Shown here: positions 7,781 through 15,830 of the stretch, in pieces
How positions within the stretch are numbered: position 1 is the first letter of the stretch
How the letters are laid out: the number at the start of each line of letters is the position of its first letter
Source: Streptomyces orinoci
GTDB lineage: Bacteria > Actinomycetota > Actinomycetes > Streptomycetales > Streptomycetaceae
Length of the DNA: 64,000 bases
Assembly: GCF_003121295.1 (NCBI RefSeq)
Contig: NZ_PHNC01000029.1
Span: 868,001-932,000 of the forward strand
Direction: 5' to 3'
Made by a program: the position numbers and the translations under genes
The notes under the pieces: model-generated
The model's input: only the letters and a program-made list of their open reading frames with translations
Told to the model about the DNA's origin: nothing
Database searches by the model: none

Positions 7781-8147
7781 TGGAGATGGCGGGAATCGAA
7801 CCCGCGTCCAACGGTGCGGAACCAGGGCTTCTCCGAGCGCAGTTCGCTGCGATTTTCTCGGCCCCGGAGATCACGCGAACAAGTCTCCGACGGGCCCAGC
7901 CGCTGTTTGATTTCCCTCCGGGCCCCGCGACCGGGCCTGGAGGTTTAGTTCCCTAGCTGATGCCAGGATCCGGGTCGGGAACAGCCCCGGGCTGACACTT
8001 CGCGAGTCGCTACTTAGGCAGCGAGGGCGAAGGAATCGCGCTTGGTGTTGGCGATTATTGGTTTCGGCATATGGTTTACGAGATCATTGCCGCTTCCTCG
8101 GCTCGCTTCCCCTGCTTCGACATCCGCTGTCGAAACCGATCATCCCC
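7781..8147 (-). ncRNA. ssrA: tmRNA (transfer-messenger RNA)
   Basis: On the minus strand the RNA begins GGGGATGATCGGTTTCGACA and ends with a T-arm (GGGTTCGATTCCCGCC) and CATCTCCA. GGGGATG pairs with CATCTCC to form the acceptor stem, so the CCA end is not encoded. The tag frame (8052 down to 8014) reads ANTKRDSFALAA followed by TAA, ending in the LAA degradation signal. The RNA is about 367 nt, normal for a one-piece tmRNA. It rescues stalled ribosomes and marks the unfinished protein for proteolysis, working with SmpB, whose gene ends about 108 nt upstream on the same strand. The tag is shorter than the S. coelicolor tag as I recall it. Confidence 0.96.
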
Positions 8148-8255
8148 ATGTGGTGTTTTCAAAGAGCGCACCCCCGCGAGGGGGAGTGCGTCGCCCATCG
8201 TACGTGACCAACGCCCGGCGGTGCCAGCGCATTCCCTCCGGGGAGCTACCGGGCG

Positions 8256-8765
8256 CTACCGGCCGGCGAGGGCCCGCTGGCGCCTGCGGGCGGCGGCGAT
8301 GGCGCGGTCCGACTCCCGGCGGTCCTGCTTCTCGCGCAGGGTCTGCCGCTTGTCGTACTCCTTCTTGCCCTTCGCCAGGGCGATCTCCACCTTGGCCCGG
8401 CCGTCCTTGAAGTACAGCGCCAGCGGCACGATCGTGTGGCCCGACTCATCGGCCTTGGACGCCAGCTTGTCGATCTCCGCACGGTGCAGCAGCAGCTTGC
8501 GCTTGCGGCGCGCGCTGTGGTTGGTCCAGGTCCCCTGGGCGTACTCCGGGATATGGGCGTTGTGCAGCCACGCCTCGCCGCCGTCGATCTGGACGAAGCC
8601 GTCCACCAGCGAGGCCCGGCCCTGGCGCAGCGACTTCACCTCGGTGCCGGTGAGCACCATGCCGCACTCATAGGTGGTCAGCAGGTGGTAGTCGTGCCGC
8701 GCCTTCTTGTTCTGCGCGACGAGCTTGCGCCCGCCCTCTTTCTCTTTCGCTTTCGCCTTAGCCAT
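8256..8765 (-). CDS. smpB: SsrA-binding protein SmpB
   Basis: A 169-residue protein with the SmpB OB-fold (KLVAQNKKARHDYHLLTTYE at residues 14-33, GTEVKSLRQGRASL near 40-53, WLHNAHIPEY near 66) and the basic tail EYDKRQTLREKQDRRESDR that enters the mRNA channel. It binds tmRNA and positions it on stalled ribosomes. The start ATG at 8765 gives a lysine-rich N-terminus usual in actinobacteria. It is 18 nt downstream of the S41 protease gene and directly upstream of ssrA, so its product and its RNA partner are encoded side by side. Confidence 0.97.
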   Translation of the reverse strand: MAKAKAKEKEGGRKLVAQNKKARHDYHLLTTYECGMVLTGTEVKSLRQGRASLVDGFVQIDGGEAWLHNAHIPEYAQGTWTNHSARRKRKLLLHRAEIDKLASKADESGHTIVPLALYFKDGRAKVEIALAKGKKEYDKRQTLREKQDRRESDRAIAAARRRQRALAGR

Positions 8766-8783
8766 AAGGCACCCATTCTCGCA

Positions 8784-9905
8784 CTAGGACCCCCCGCCGA
8801 GGCCACCCAATACCGCGCGGGCCCGGGGCTCCGCATCGCCCTCGACCTCCAGGTCGGGGGTGATGCCCCGGCCGTCCACCGGGCGCCCGGAGGGGGTGCG
8901 GTAGCGGCCCACGGTCTGCTCGGCGACCGCGCCGCCCGGCAGGTCCCTGGGCATCTGCACCGAGCCCTTGCCAAAGGTGCGCGAGCCCACCAGCACCGCC
9001 CGGCCGCGGTCCTGCAGCGCTCCGGCCAGCAGCTCTCCGGCGCTCATGGTGCCGCCGTCCACCAGCACCACCAGCGGCCGTCCGGTGTCCCCGCCCGGCG
9101 CGGCCCGCAGGACCCGCTCCCGGCCGTGTACGTCATAGGTGGCCACCAGGCCGCCGTCCAGAAAGGCGGAGGCGGTGCCGACCGCCTCGGTGACCAGGCC
9201 GCCGGAGTTGCCGCGCAGGTCCAGCAGGACGCCCTCGCCGGGCGCCGTCTCCCGGACCGCCTGGCGTACCCGTACCCCGGTGCCCCGGGTGAAGGCGCCC
9301 ACCTTGATCTTGGTTCCGGCGGTCCGGCCGGCCCGGAACCGGTCCGCCACCACGCTCTGGGCGGACAGCCGCTCACGGCGCAGCGTCAGCCGCAGTGTGC
9401 GCCCACCGTGCCGTAGCGCGAGCCGTACCGGGGTACCGGCCCGGGCCGTGCCCGCGTAGTCCCCGCGCAGCCGGGAGACCACCTCGGTCACCGGGCGCCC
9501 GGCGGCCCCGGCCCCGTCCACGCTGAGCAGTTCGTCACCGGCTGCGATCTCCGACCGGCCGGCCGGGCTGCCCCGCTGGACGTCCGCCACCTCGATCCGG
9601 CCGTCGCCCCGGCTCCGCAGCGACAGGCCCACCCCGACATAGGCACCGTCCAGAGCGCGCTGGAAACCCTGGTACTCCTCGGCGCTGTACACCGCGCCCC
9701 ACCGGTCGCCGCCATGGCGCCCCGCGTCGTCAGTACCGGCCCCCAGCACCTCGCCCGCGGCGGGCACCGGAGGTACGCCGTGCCGGCCGGCCGCACTCCA
9801 GGAGCCGGCGGCGGCACCGGTCACCAGCACCCCCGCGAAGACCAGCGTCAGCGCCGCGCCACAGCGGGCGCGGCGCCGGGGAACGTACCTGGCCGGTCCG
9901 GACAT
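8784..9905 (-). CDS. S41-family C-terminal processing protease
   Basis: A 373-residue predicted membrane-anchored protease. A signal/anchor segment (AALTLVFAGVLVTGAAAGSW) is followed by a PDZ domain at about residues 89-169 and the S41 catalytic domain. The catalytic serine is in GGTMSAGELL (about residue 288) and the lysine in SRTFGKGSVQ (about residue 313), the Ser-Lys dyad of CtpA/tail-specific proteases. The ATG at 9905 gives a compact basic n-region before the hydrophobic segment; an upstream ATG at 9953 would add 16 residues and neither start has a strong ribosome site. A -10-like TAGACT lies 7-12 nt before 9905 and may give a leaderless mRNA. It sits between ftsX and smpB on the same strand. 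Its substrate is unknown; envelope or division proteins are plausible from context. Confidence 0.88.
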   Translation of the reverse strand: MSGPARYVPRRRARCGAALTLVFAGVLVTGAAAGSWSAAGRHGVPPVPAAGEVLGAGTDDAGRHGGDRWGAVYSAEEYQGFQRALDGAYVGVGLSLRSRGDGRIEVADVQRGSPAGRSEIAAGDELLSVDGAGAAGRPVTEVVSRLRGDYAGTARAGTPVRLALRHGGRTLRLTLRRERLSAQSVVADRFRAGRTAGTKIKVGAFTRGTGVRVRQAVRETAPGEGVLLDLRGNSGGLVTEAVGTASAFLDGGLVATYDVHGRERVLRAAPGGDTGRPLVVLVDGGTMSAGELLAGALQDRGRAVLVGSRTFGKGSVQMPRDLPGGAVAEQTVGRYRTPSGRPVDGRGITPDLEVEGDAEPRARAVLGGLGGGS

Positions 9906-10005
9906 GCGCGTGAGTCTAGGCCACCGGACCGGCGCCGTACGGGGAGTTGACATACGGGAGTTGACGCATCCGCGGAAGCGCCACGGCCTCGGCCGGACCC
10001 CGGGC

Positions 10006-10917
10006 TCAGACCTTGAGGTACTTCCACAGCGCGGCGAAGGCGGCCAGCGCGGGCATCAGCAGACCCACCGCGAGCACCATCGGCAGCTTGCTCAACACCG
10101 AGCCCCAGCCGATGAATTGAATGACGTCGATGTGGTGCGCCAGCCAGTTGTTCACCAGGAAGTGCTGTCCGCAGATCAGCATCACACAGGCCAGCATGCC
10201 GCCCAGCAGCCCGGCGACGGCGGCCTCCATGATGAACGGGATCTGGATGTAGAAGCTGGAGGCGCCCACCAGCCGCATGATGCCGGTCTCCCGGCGGCGG
10301 CTGAAGGCGGAGACCCGGACGGTGTTGACGATCAGCGTCAGCGCCACCACCAGCATCAGCGCCATCACGCCCAGTGCCCCGTAGTTCATTCCATTGAGCA
10401 GGTTGAACAGCGGCTCCAGCACCTGCTTCTGGTCCTGCACCTGCTGTACGCCCGGGCGCTGGGCGAAGGCGCTGGTGATCACGTCGTATTTGGTGGGGTC
10501 CTTGAGCTTGATACGGAAGGACTCCTGCATCTGGTCGGGGGTGACCGCACCGGCGATGGGCGCCTTGCGGAACTCCTCCTGGTAATGCTTGTAAGCGTCC
10601 TCGGCCGACTCGTAGTCCACTTTCTTGACGATGTTCATGTTGTCGAGGTCGGCCTTGATCTGTTTCTTCTGCTCCTCGGTGACCGCGCCCTTGGCACAGC
10701 TTCCGCCGCTCTGCGCCTCGGACTTGTTGCAGAGGAAGATCGAGACATTGGCCTTGTCGTACCAGTAGCCCTTCATCGAACTGACCTGCTCGCGCAGCAG
10801 CAGCGAGCCGCCGAAGAGGGCCAGCGAGAGAGCGACCGAGACGATCACCGCGAACGTCATGGTGAGATTGCGGCGGAGACCGACGCCGATCTCCGACAGA
10901 ACGAACTGGGCGCGCAT
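10006..10917 (-). CDS. ftsX: Cell division membrane protein FtsX
   Basis: A 303-residue FtsX with TM1 near residues 20-42 (TFAVIVSVALSLALFGGSLL), an extracellular domain of about 130 residues, and three C-terminal spans (about 180-200, 228-250, 275-297). The extracellular domain has two cysteines (IFLCNKSEAQSGGSCAKG) that could form a disulfide. With the ATPase FtsE, FtsX couples the division machinery to activation of peptidoglycan hydrolases in the periplasm. It starts 20 nt after the ftsE stop, so the two are co-transcribed. The S41 protease gene starts about 100 nt downstream. Confidence 0.97.
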   Translation of the reverse strand: MRAQFVLSEIGVGLRRNLTMTFAVIVSVALSLALFGGSLLLREQVSSMKGYWYDKANVSIFLCNKSEAQSGGSCAKGAVTEEQKKQIKADLDNMNIVKKVDYESAEDAYKHYQEEFRKAPIAGAVTPDQMQESFRIKLKDPTKYDVITSAFAQRPGVQQVQDQKQVLEPLFNLLNGMNYGALGVMALMLVVALTLIVNTVRVSAFSRRRETGIMRLVGASSFYIQIPFIMEAAVAGLLGGMLACVMLICGQHFLVNNWLAHHIDVIQFIGWGSVLSKLPMVLAVGLLMPALAAFAALWKYLKV

Positions 10918-10937
10918 GGCGTTGTTCTCTATGCCTT

Positions 10938-11627
10938 TCAGTGCTGGTAGCCGTAGACGCCACGCGACTGGTCGCGCACGAGACGGCCCTGCTCGAGTTC
11001 GATGACGCGCTTGCGCATCTGGTCCACGATCTGCTGGTCGTGGGTGGCCATGATGACGGTGGTGCCGGTCCGGTTGATCCGGTCGAGCAGCTTCATGATG
11101 CCGACCGAGGTCTGCGGGTCCAGGTTTCCGGTGGGCTCGTCGGCGATCAGCAGCATCGGCCGGTTGACGAACGCCCGGGCGATGGCCACCCGCTGCTGTT
11201 CACCGCCGGAGAGTTCACCGGGCATCCGGTCCTCCTTGCCGCCCAGGCCGACCAGTTCCAGCACCTGCGGTACGGCCTTGCGGATCTCCCCGCGCGGCTT
11301 GCCGATGACCTCCAGGGCGAAGGCGACATTCTCCCCCACCGTCTTGTTGGGCAGCAGCCGGAAATCCTGGAACACCGTGCCCAACTGCCGCCGCATCTGC
11401 GGCACTTTCCAGTTGGAGAGCCGGGAGAGGTCCTTGCCCAGCACATGCACCTGGCCATGGCTGGCCCGCTCCTCGCGCAGCAGCAGGCGCAGGAAGGTGG
11501 ATTTGCCGGAGCCCGAGGAACCGACCAGAAAGACGAATTCGCCTTTCTCGATCTCAAGCGAGACATCCCGGAGCGCCGGGCGGTTCTGCTTCGGGTAGGA
11601 CTTGGAGACGTTGTCGAATCGGATCAC
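10938..11627 (-). CDS. ftsE: Cell division ATP-binding protein FtsE
   Basis: A 229-residue ABC-type ATPase beginning VIRFDNVSKSYPKQ. Walker A is GSSGSGKS (about residues 36-43), the signature is LSGGEQQR (about 139-146), Walker B is LLIADEPTGNLD, and the H-loop lies in MATHD. It energises FtsX. The GTG at 11627 is chosen because homology begins there; the frame extends upstream without recognisable similarity. Promoter elements must lie in the spacer of about 280 nt shared with the divergent small zinc-ribbon gene. Confidence 0.96.
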   Translation of the reverse strand: MIRFDNVSKSYPKQNRPALRDVSLEIEKGEFVFLVGSSGSGKSTFLRLLLREERASHGQVHVLGKDLSRLSNWKVPQMRRQLGTVFQDFRLLPNKTVGENVAFALEVIGKPRGEIRKAVPQVLELVGLGGKEDRMPGELSGGEQQRVAIARAFVNRPMLLIADEPTGNLDPQTSVGIMKLLDRINRTGTTVIMATHDQQIVDQMRKRVIELEQGRLVRDQSRGVYGYQH

Positions 11628-11905
11628 GAGTGCACCACGCGTCGGACCTTGAGGAGCGGCACGGAACGCCGCCTTCGCGGCGCCCGTCGGTGTGCGTGAC
11701 CATACGCGAACGACCCGTGTACGCGCAGTCGGCATCCTGTGTTGGCGCGTTTACCCGCGCCCGCCTCGGGGACAAAACCAGCACAATCGGGACGCCACCC
11801 GGGCAACAGGGGGCCGGCCGCGCCGAACGGCGGGAAAGCTGGCACAGTGGTAAGGGAACCGCAGGGCCCACCCGCGCGTTGGACGTACCGGAGGAAGGAC
11901 ATCGC

Positions 11906-12097
11906 ATGACATGCGACCGACTGGTGTGCGCCAACTGCGCGGCCCCGGTGAGCGAGGGCCGGTGCCCGGTGTGCCGGGCGAGCCGGGAGCGGCTGCAGCA
12001 GGAGGGCCTGTTCCCGGGGCTCACCCCGGCCACCCTGATAGCGCTGCTGGTGGCGCTGGTCGCGGTGGCGGTGGCCGCTCGGGGCTTCGCCCTCTGA
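11906..12097 (+). CDS. Small zinc-ribbon membrane protein
   Basis: A 63-residue protein with two CxxC pairs (CANC near residue 8 and CPVC near 20), probably one zinc ribbon, followed by a single membrane span (about 41-61, TLIALLVALVAVAVAARGF). The start ATG at 11906 has GGAGGAAGGAC just upstream, a strong ribosome site. The function is unknown. It is divergent from ftsEX and followed by a strong terminator, so it is likely transcribed alone. The zinc ribbon is predicted to face the cytoplasm if the C-terminal helix is the anchor. Confidence 0.75.
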   Translation: MTCDRLVCANCAAPVSEGRCPVCRASRERLQQEGLFPGLTPATLIALLVALVAVAVAARGFAL

Positions 12098-12149
12098 GCG
12101 AGCCCTGAACGGACCCTGGAAGACCCCTGAACGACCCTGGACGAGACAA

Positions 12150-12176
12150 GGCCCGGAGCGCGGTGCGCTCCGGGCC
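12150..12176. terminator. Bidirectional hairpin terminator
   Basis: A perfect 12-bp stem (GGCCCGGAGCGC / GCGCTCCGGGCC) with a 3-nt loop lies between the convergent zinc-ribbon and LAQTG-protein genes. Confidence 0.85.
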
Positions 12177-12218
12177 TCCGTCTTCTTCGGGCAGTGCCCG
12201 AGTCAGGCGCTGCCCGGC

Positions 12219-12959
12219 TCAGGCCGCCGTGTTGCGGCTGATCAGCCGAGGCAGCAGCCGGAAGCCGATACCGCCCGCGATCATCGTCGCCGCGCCCACC
12301 AGCAGGAAGGTGGTCTGACCGGCACCGGTCTGGGCGAGCTGCTCCTTGGGCTTGGCCTGCTGCACCGGCTGGGCCCCGATGACCTCGGTGCTGGTGTTGC
12401 AGTTGCCGCTGTTGGTGTCCACCGGGCAGGTCTTGCCGTTGTCGCCGTTGGTGGAGCCGTGGTCACCCTGGGTGGGCTGGGCCGTCGGGTCCCCGCTGGG
12501 CTGCGCGGTGGGCTGCTGGGTGGGCTCACCGGTCGGCTGCTGAGTGGGCTGCTGAGTGGGCTCACCCGTGGGCTGCTGCGTCGGCTCGTGGGTGGGCTCG
12601 TGGGTGGGCTCCTGCGTCGGCTGCTGCGTCGGCTGCTGAGTGGGGTCCTGGGTGGGCTCACTCGTGGGCTGCTGCGTCGGCTCCGACGTGGGCTGGCTCG
12701 TCGGCTGGTCCGTGGGCTGACCGGTGGGCTGCTCGGTCGGCTGCGGGATCGAGGTCGGGTCGCCGGTCGGCGTGGCCGGACCGGTCGGGTCGTCTGCGGG
12801 CTGGGTGCTCACACCATGGGCCTCGGTCTTCGACAGACCGCTCAGCGGCACGTCGATCCCGGCGGCCGAGGCCGCACCCGCGGCCGTCAGCGAGGCACCC
12901 GCCACTATCACCGCACCGGCGGTGATCCGCGCGGCGCGCAGCCGCGTCTTCTTCGTCAT
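12219..12959 (-). CDS. Sortase-anchored Pro/Thr-repeat surface protein (LAQTG)
   Basis: A 246-residue protein with a signal peptide (residues 1-33, ending AASAAG), about 110 residues of tandem (Q/E/D)PT-x units (about 45-160; QPTGQPT, SEPTQQPT, HEPTHEPT), a short cysteine-containing segment, and a C-terminal cell-wall sorting signal: LAQTG, a hydrophobic stretch and a basic tail (RLLPRLISRN). LAxTG is the motif used by class E sortases of Streptomyces, so the protein is likely linked to peptidoglycan. The repeat region is a probable stalk and its many threonines could be O-mannosylated by the glycosylation genes elsewhere in this window (inference). The ATG at 12959 fits the signal peptide and has GGGGGTAGCAG upstream. 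The DNA repeat unit is 12 nt. Confidence 0.9.
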   Translation of the reverse strand: MTKKTRLRAARITAGAVIVAGASLTAAGAASAAGIDVPLSGLSKTEAHGVSTQPADDPTGPATPTGDPTSIPQPTEQPTGQPTDQPTSQPTSEPTQQPTSEPTQDPTQQPTQQPTQEPTHEPTHEPTQQPTGEPTQQPTQQPTGEPTQQPTAQPSGDPTAQPTQGDHGSTNGDNGKTCPVDTNSGNCNTSTEVIGAQPVQQAKPKEQLAQTGAGQTTFLLVGAATMIAGGIGFRLLPRLISRNTAA

Positions 12960-13113
12960 CTGCCTGCTACCCCCAGTAGCTGTACTCGTCAGTGGAGCAG
13001 CCATACACAGGGTCGTGGCACTCGGGGGATGGCGTGTGGCAACACCGGCCCGTAAGGCCGGGCCTTGCACCCCCCACCACACGCACCCCAGTGATACGCA
13101 TGCCACACGCCAG

Positions 13114-13133
13114 CCTTCCGAGTTTCCGGAAGG
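13114..13133 (-). terminator. Possible terminator downstream of prfB
   Basis: CCTTCCG and CGGAAGG form a 7-bp stem with a 6-nt loop inside the 221-nt spacer between prfB and the LAQTG gene. Nothing else is seen in this spacer. Confidence 0.4.
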
Positions 13134-13180
13134 ACGTCAAGGCAGATTCAGGAAGTACGCCCGATTATGGGCGAGTTGAC

Positions 13181-14287
13181 CTACTTTTCCTGCTGCTTCC
13201 GCCAGCGGATTCCGGCTTCCAGGAAGCCGTCGATGTCACCGTCGAGCACCGCCTGGGGGTTGCCCACCTCGAACTCGGTCCGCAGGTCCTTGACCATCTG
13301 GTAGGGGTGCAGGACGTACGAACGCATCTGGTTGCCCCAGGAGTTGCCACCGTCGCCCTTGAGCGCGTCCATCTTGGCCTGCTCCTCCTGGCGGCGCCGC
13401 TCCAGCAGCTTGGCCTGGAGGACGTTCATGGCGGTGGCCTTGTTCTGGATCTGCGAGCGCTCGTTCTGGCAGGAGACCACGATCCCGGTGGGGATATGGG
13501 TGATACGCACCGCGGAGTCGGTGGTGTTGACGCCCTGGCCGCCGGGGCCGGACGAACGGTAGACATCGATGCGCAGCTCGGACTCGTCGATGTCCACATG
13601 GTCGCTCTGCTCCACCACCGGCAGCACCTCGACGCCCGCGAAGGAGGTCTGGCGGCGGCCCTGGTTGTCGAAGGGCGAGATGCGCACCAGGCGATGGGTG
13701 CCCTGCTCCACGGAGAGGGTGCCATAGGCGTAGGGGGCCTGCACCGAGAAGGTGGTGGACTTGATGCCCGCCTCCTCCGCGTAGGAGGTCTCGTACACCT
13801 CGGTCTTGTAGCCATGGCGCTCGGCCCAGCGCAGATACATCCGCTGCAGCCGCTCGGCGAAGTCGGAGGCGTCCACACCGCCGGCCTCGGCCCGGATGTT
13901 GACGAGCGCCTCACGGGCGTCGTACTCACCGGACAGCAGGGTGCGGACCTCCATCTCGTCCAGCGCCTTGCGCACCGCGACCAGCTCGCCCTCGGCCTCG
14001 GCCAGGGTGTCCGCGTCCCCCTCGGCCTCGGCGAGCTCGAAGAGCACCCCGAGGTCGTCGATGCGGCCGCGCAGCGACTCGGTCTTGCGCAGCTCGGCCT
14101 GGAGGTGGGACAGCTGGCTGGTGATCTTCTGCGCCGCCTCCGGGTCGTCCCAGAGGGAGGGGGCGGCCGCCTGCTCCTCGAGCACGGCGATGTCAGCCCT
14201 CATCTTGTCGAGGTCCAGAACGGCCTCGATCGACGCCATGGTCGAGGAGAGGGACTTCAGCTCTTCGGATACATCAACGACTGCCAC
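13181..14287 (-). CDS. prfB: Peptide chain release factor 2
   Basis: A 368-residue class I release factor. It has the RF2 stop-codon recognition tripeptide SPF (residues 204-206) and the peptidyl-tRNA hydrolysis motif GGQ (249-251) in SSGPGGQGVNTTDSAVR. It ends translation at UGA and UAA; UGA is the common stop in high-GC genomes. It has no programmed frameshift, since the frame is continuous from ATG 14287. The kinase genes pkaB and pkaA follow on the same strand to the right, so prfB is downstream of pkaB with a 54-nt gap and may be co-transcribed. Confidence 0.97.
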   Translation of the reverse strand: MAVVDVSEELKSLSSTMASIEAVLDLDKMRADIAVLEEQAAAPSLWDDPEAAQKITSQLSHLQAELRKTESLRGRIDDLGVLFELAEAEGDADTLAEAEGELVAVRKALDEMEVRTLLSGEYDAREALVNIRAEAGGVDASDFAERLQRMYLRWAERHGYKTEVYETSYAEEAGIKSTTFSVQAPYAYGTLSVEQGTHRLVRISPFDNQGRRQTSFAGVEVLPVVEQSDHVDIDESELRIDVYRSSGPGGQGVNTTDSAVRITHIPTGIVVSCQNERSQIQNKATAMNVLQAKLLERRRQEEQAKMDALKGDGGNSWGNQMRSYVLHPYQMVKDLRTEFEVGNPQAVLDGDIDGFLEAGIRWRKQQEK

Positions 14288-14341
14288 GCAACCAGACTAA
14301 CCGCTGTGCGGCGCACCCCGGTCCAGTCCGTCCGGGAGCGG

Positions 14342-15625
14342 CTAGGGGGCGGGGTCGGTGCGGTGCATACCCGGCTTGGCATCGCCGGAGTCGTGATCAC
14401 CGGAGACGGCGAACCAGCCGCCCACCCCGGCCACCGTGACCAGCGCCACCGCAGCCGCGCCCAGCTTGAGCCGGCGGCCGCGGGCCTCCTCGGCCGGGCC
14501 GCGGTGCCGGGCCGAGCCCGCCCGGCGCTCGCCTGCCGCGCGGGGCGCCCGCGCCGTGCCATGCGCTCCGCCGGCCAGTTCGTCCGGGCCCGGCACCCGC
14601 ATGCTGGTGTGGGTGTCCCGGCTGGAGTCGAAGGCGGGCGTGGGGACCAGCGGGACCGCGCCCCGGCGGCGCGGCTCGGGCGCCATCGCGGCGGTGGGGT
14701 CGTACGCACCGTCCCGGGCGCCGTCGGCCGGGTCCCCGCCCGGCTCGTCGATGTCCAGCGGCGGCAGCCCGGCCAGCTGGGGCAGCAGCTCGCGCAGCCG
14801 GGCCGCCAGCTCCGGGGCGCGCAGCCGGGAGGCCGGAGCCTTGGCCAGGCACTGCACCAGCAGCTGCCAGAGCTCATCCGGGATGCCGGGCAGCGGGGCC
14901 ACGGTCTCGGTGACATGGCGGCGCAGCACGGCCCCGGGGTGGCCGCCGCCGAAGGGGGTGAAGCCGGCCAGCAGCTCATAGAGGACGGTGGCCAGCGCAT
15001 AGACGTCCACCGAGGCGCGCGGCGGCAGGCCCTCGATGATCTCCGGGGCCAGATAGTCCGGGGTGCCGATGACGCTGCGCTGGCCGGAGGCGCGGCCCGG
15101 CTCGGCGGCGCGCTCCCGGGGCGGGCGCGGGACGTCCACCAGGCGGGCGATGCCGAAGTCGGTGAGCAGCGCCGGGTGCGCCCCGCCGGGGCCCAGCGGC
15201 CCCTCCATGTCCAGCAGGACGTTCTCCGGCTTGACGTCGCGGTGGATGATCCCGGCGGCGTGCGCGGCAGCCAGGCCGTCGGCGATGTCGGCGGCGATGG
15301 CGACGGCCGCCTCGGGGGCCAGCCGGCGCTCCCGGTCCAGCCGGGTGCGCAGGTCGGTGCCCCGGATCAGGTCCATCACCAGGGCCAGGTCGGCGCCGTC
15401 CACCACCAGGTCGCGGACTCCGACCACATGGGGGTGGTCCAGGCCCAGCAGGGCGGCCCGCTCCTGGACGAAGCGGCCGACGAGTTCCTGGTCGGAGGAG
15501 AGGTCCTCACGCAGCAGCTTGATGGCGACCGGGCCCTCGGGCCCCTCGCCGAGCCACACCGTGCCGGCGCTGCCCCGGCCCAGGACCTGGTGGGCGGTGT
15601 ACCGGCTGCCGATCTTCCGTGCCAA
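14342..15625 (-). CDS. pkaB: Serine/threonine protein kinase PkaB-like
   Basis: A 427-residue Hanks-type kinase. The glycine-rich loop is LGRGSAGTVW, the ATP lysine K36 (VAIKLL), the catalytic loop HRDVKPEN at 128-135, and DFG at 156-158; the kinase domain ends near 285. A proline/basic linker follows, containing DPTAAM with Thr311, then one membrane span (about 386-407). After it only about 20 residues lie outside the cell, too few for a ligand domain. The start codon is TTG at 15625 with GGGGAA upstream. The order prfB-pkaB-pkaA matches the S. coelicolor pkaA/pkaB region from memory. The kinase is likely autophosphorylating; its substrates are unknown. Confidence 0.93.
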   Translation of the reverse strand: MARKIGSRYTAHQVLGRGSAGTVWLGEGPEGPVAIKLLREDLSSDQELVGRFVQERAALLGLDHPHVVGVRDLVVDGADLALVMDLIRGTDLRTRLDRERRLAPEAAVAIAADIADGLAAAHAAGIIHRDVKPENVLLDMEGPLGPGGAHPALLTDFGIARLVDVPRPPRERAAEPGRASGQRSVIGTPDYLAPEIIEGLPPRASVDVYALATVLYELLAGFTPFGGGHPGAVLRRHVTETVAPLPGIPDELWQLLVQCLAKAPASRLRAPELAARLRELLPQLAGLPPLDIDEPGGDPADGARDGAYDPTAAMAPEPRRRGAVPLVPTPAFDSSRDTHTSMRVPGPDELAGGAHGTARAPRAAGERRAGSARHRGPAEEARGRRLKLGAAAVALVTVAGVGGWFAVSGDHDSGDAKPGMHRTDPAP

Positions 15626-15830
15626 GACTGTTCCCCGACTCCTGAGACAGGCGCGTCCTTCCGAGCAGGCGCGTCGCCCACCAACCTACTTCGGCTGAGG
15701 GGATGTTAGGGGCACCGAGCGGTACCCGGCTTCCCTCCCGGACAGAAAACACCTTTCGGGGAAGCCTTTCCGAAGCCTTGCCGGGAAGCCCTCCGGGAGC
15801 CGGTGCACCGGGGGTTCGGGGCCCGGCCGG

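Noticed and set aside
12992..15709. A 905-codon plus-strand frame across prfB and pkaB
   Set aside because: It lies opposite real genes with catalytic motifs and has low-complexity composition typical of shadow frames.
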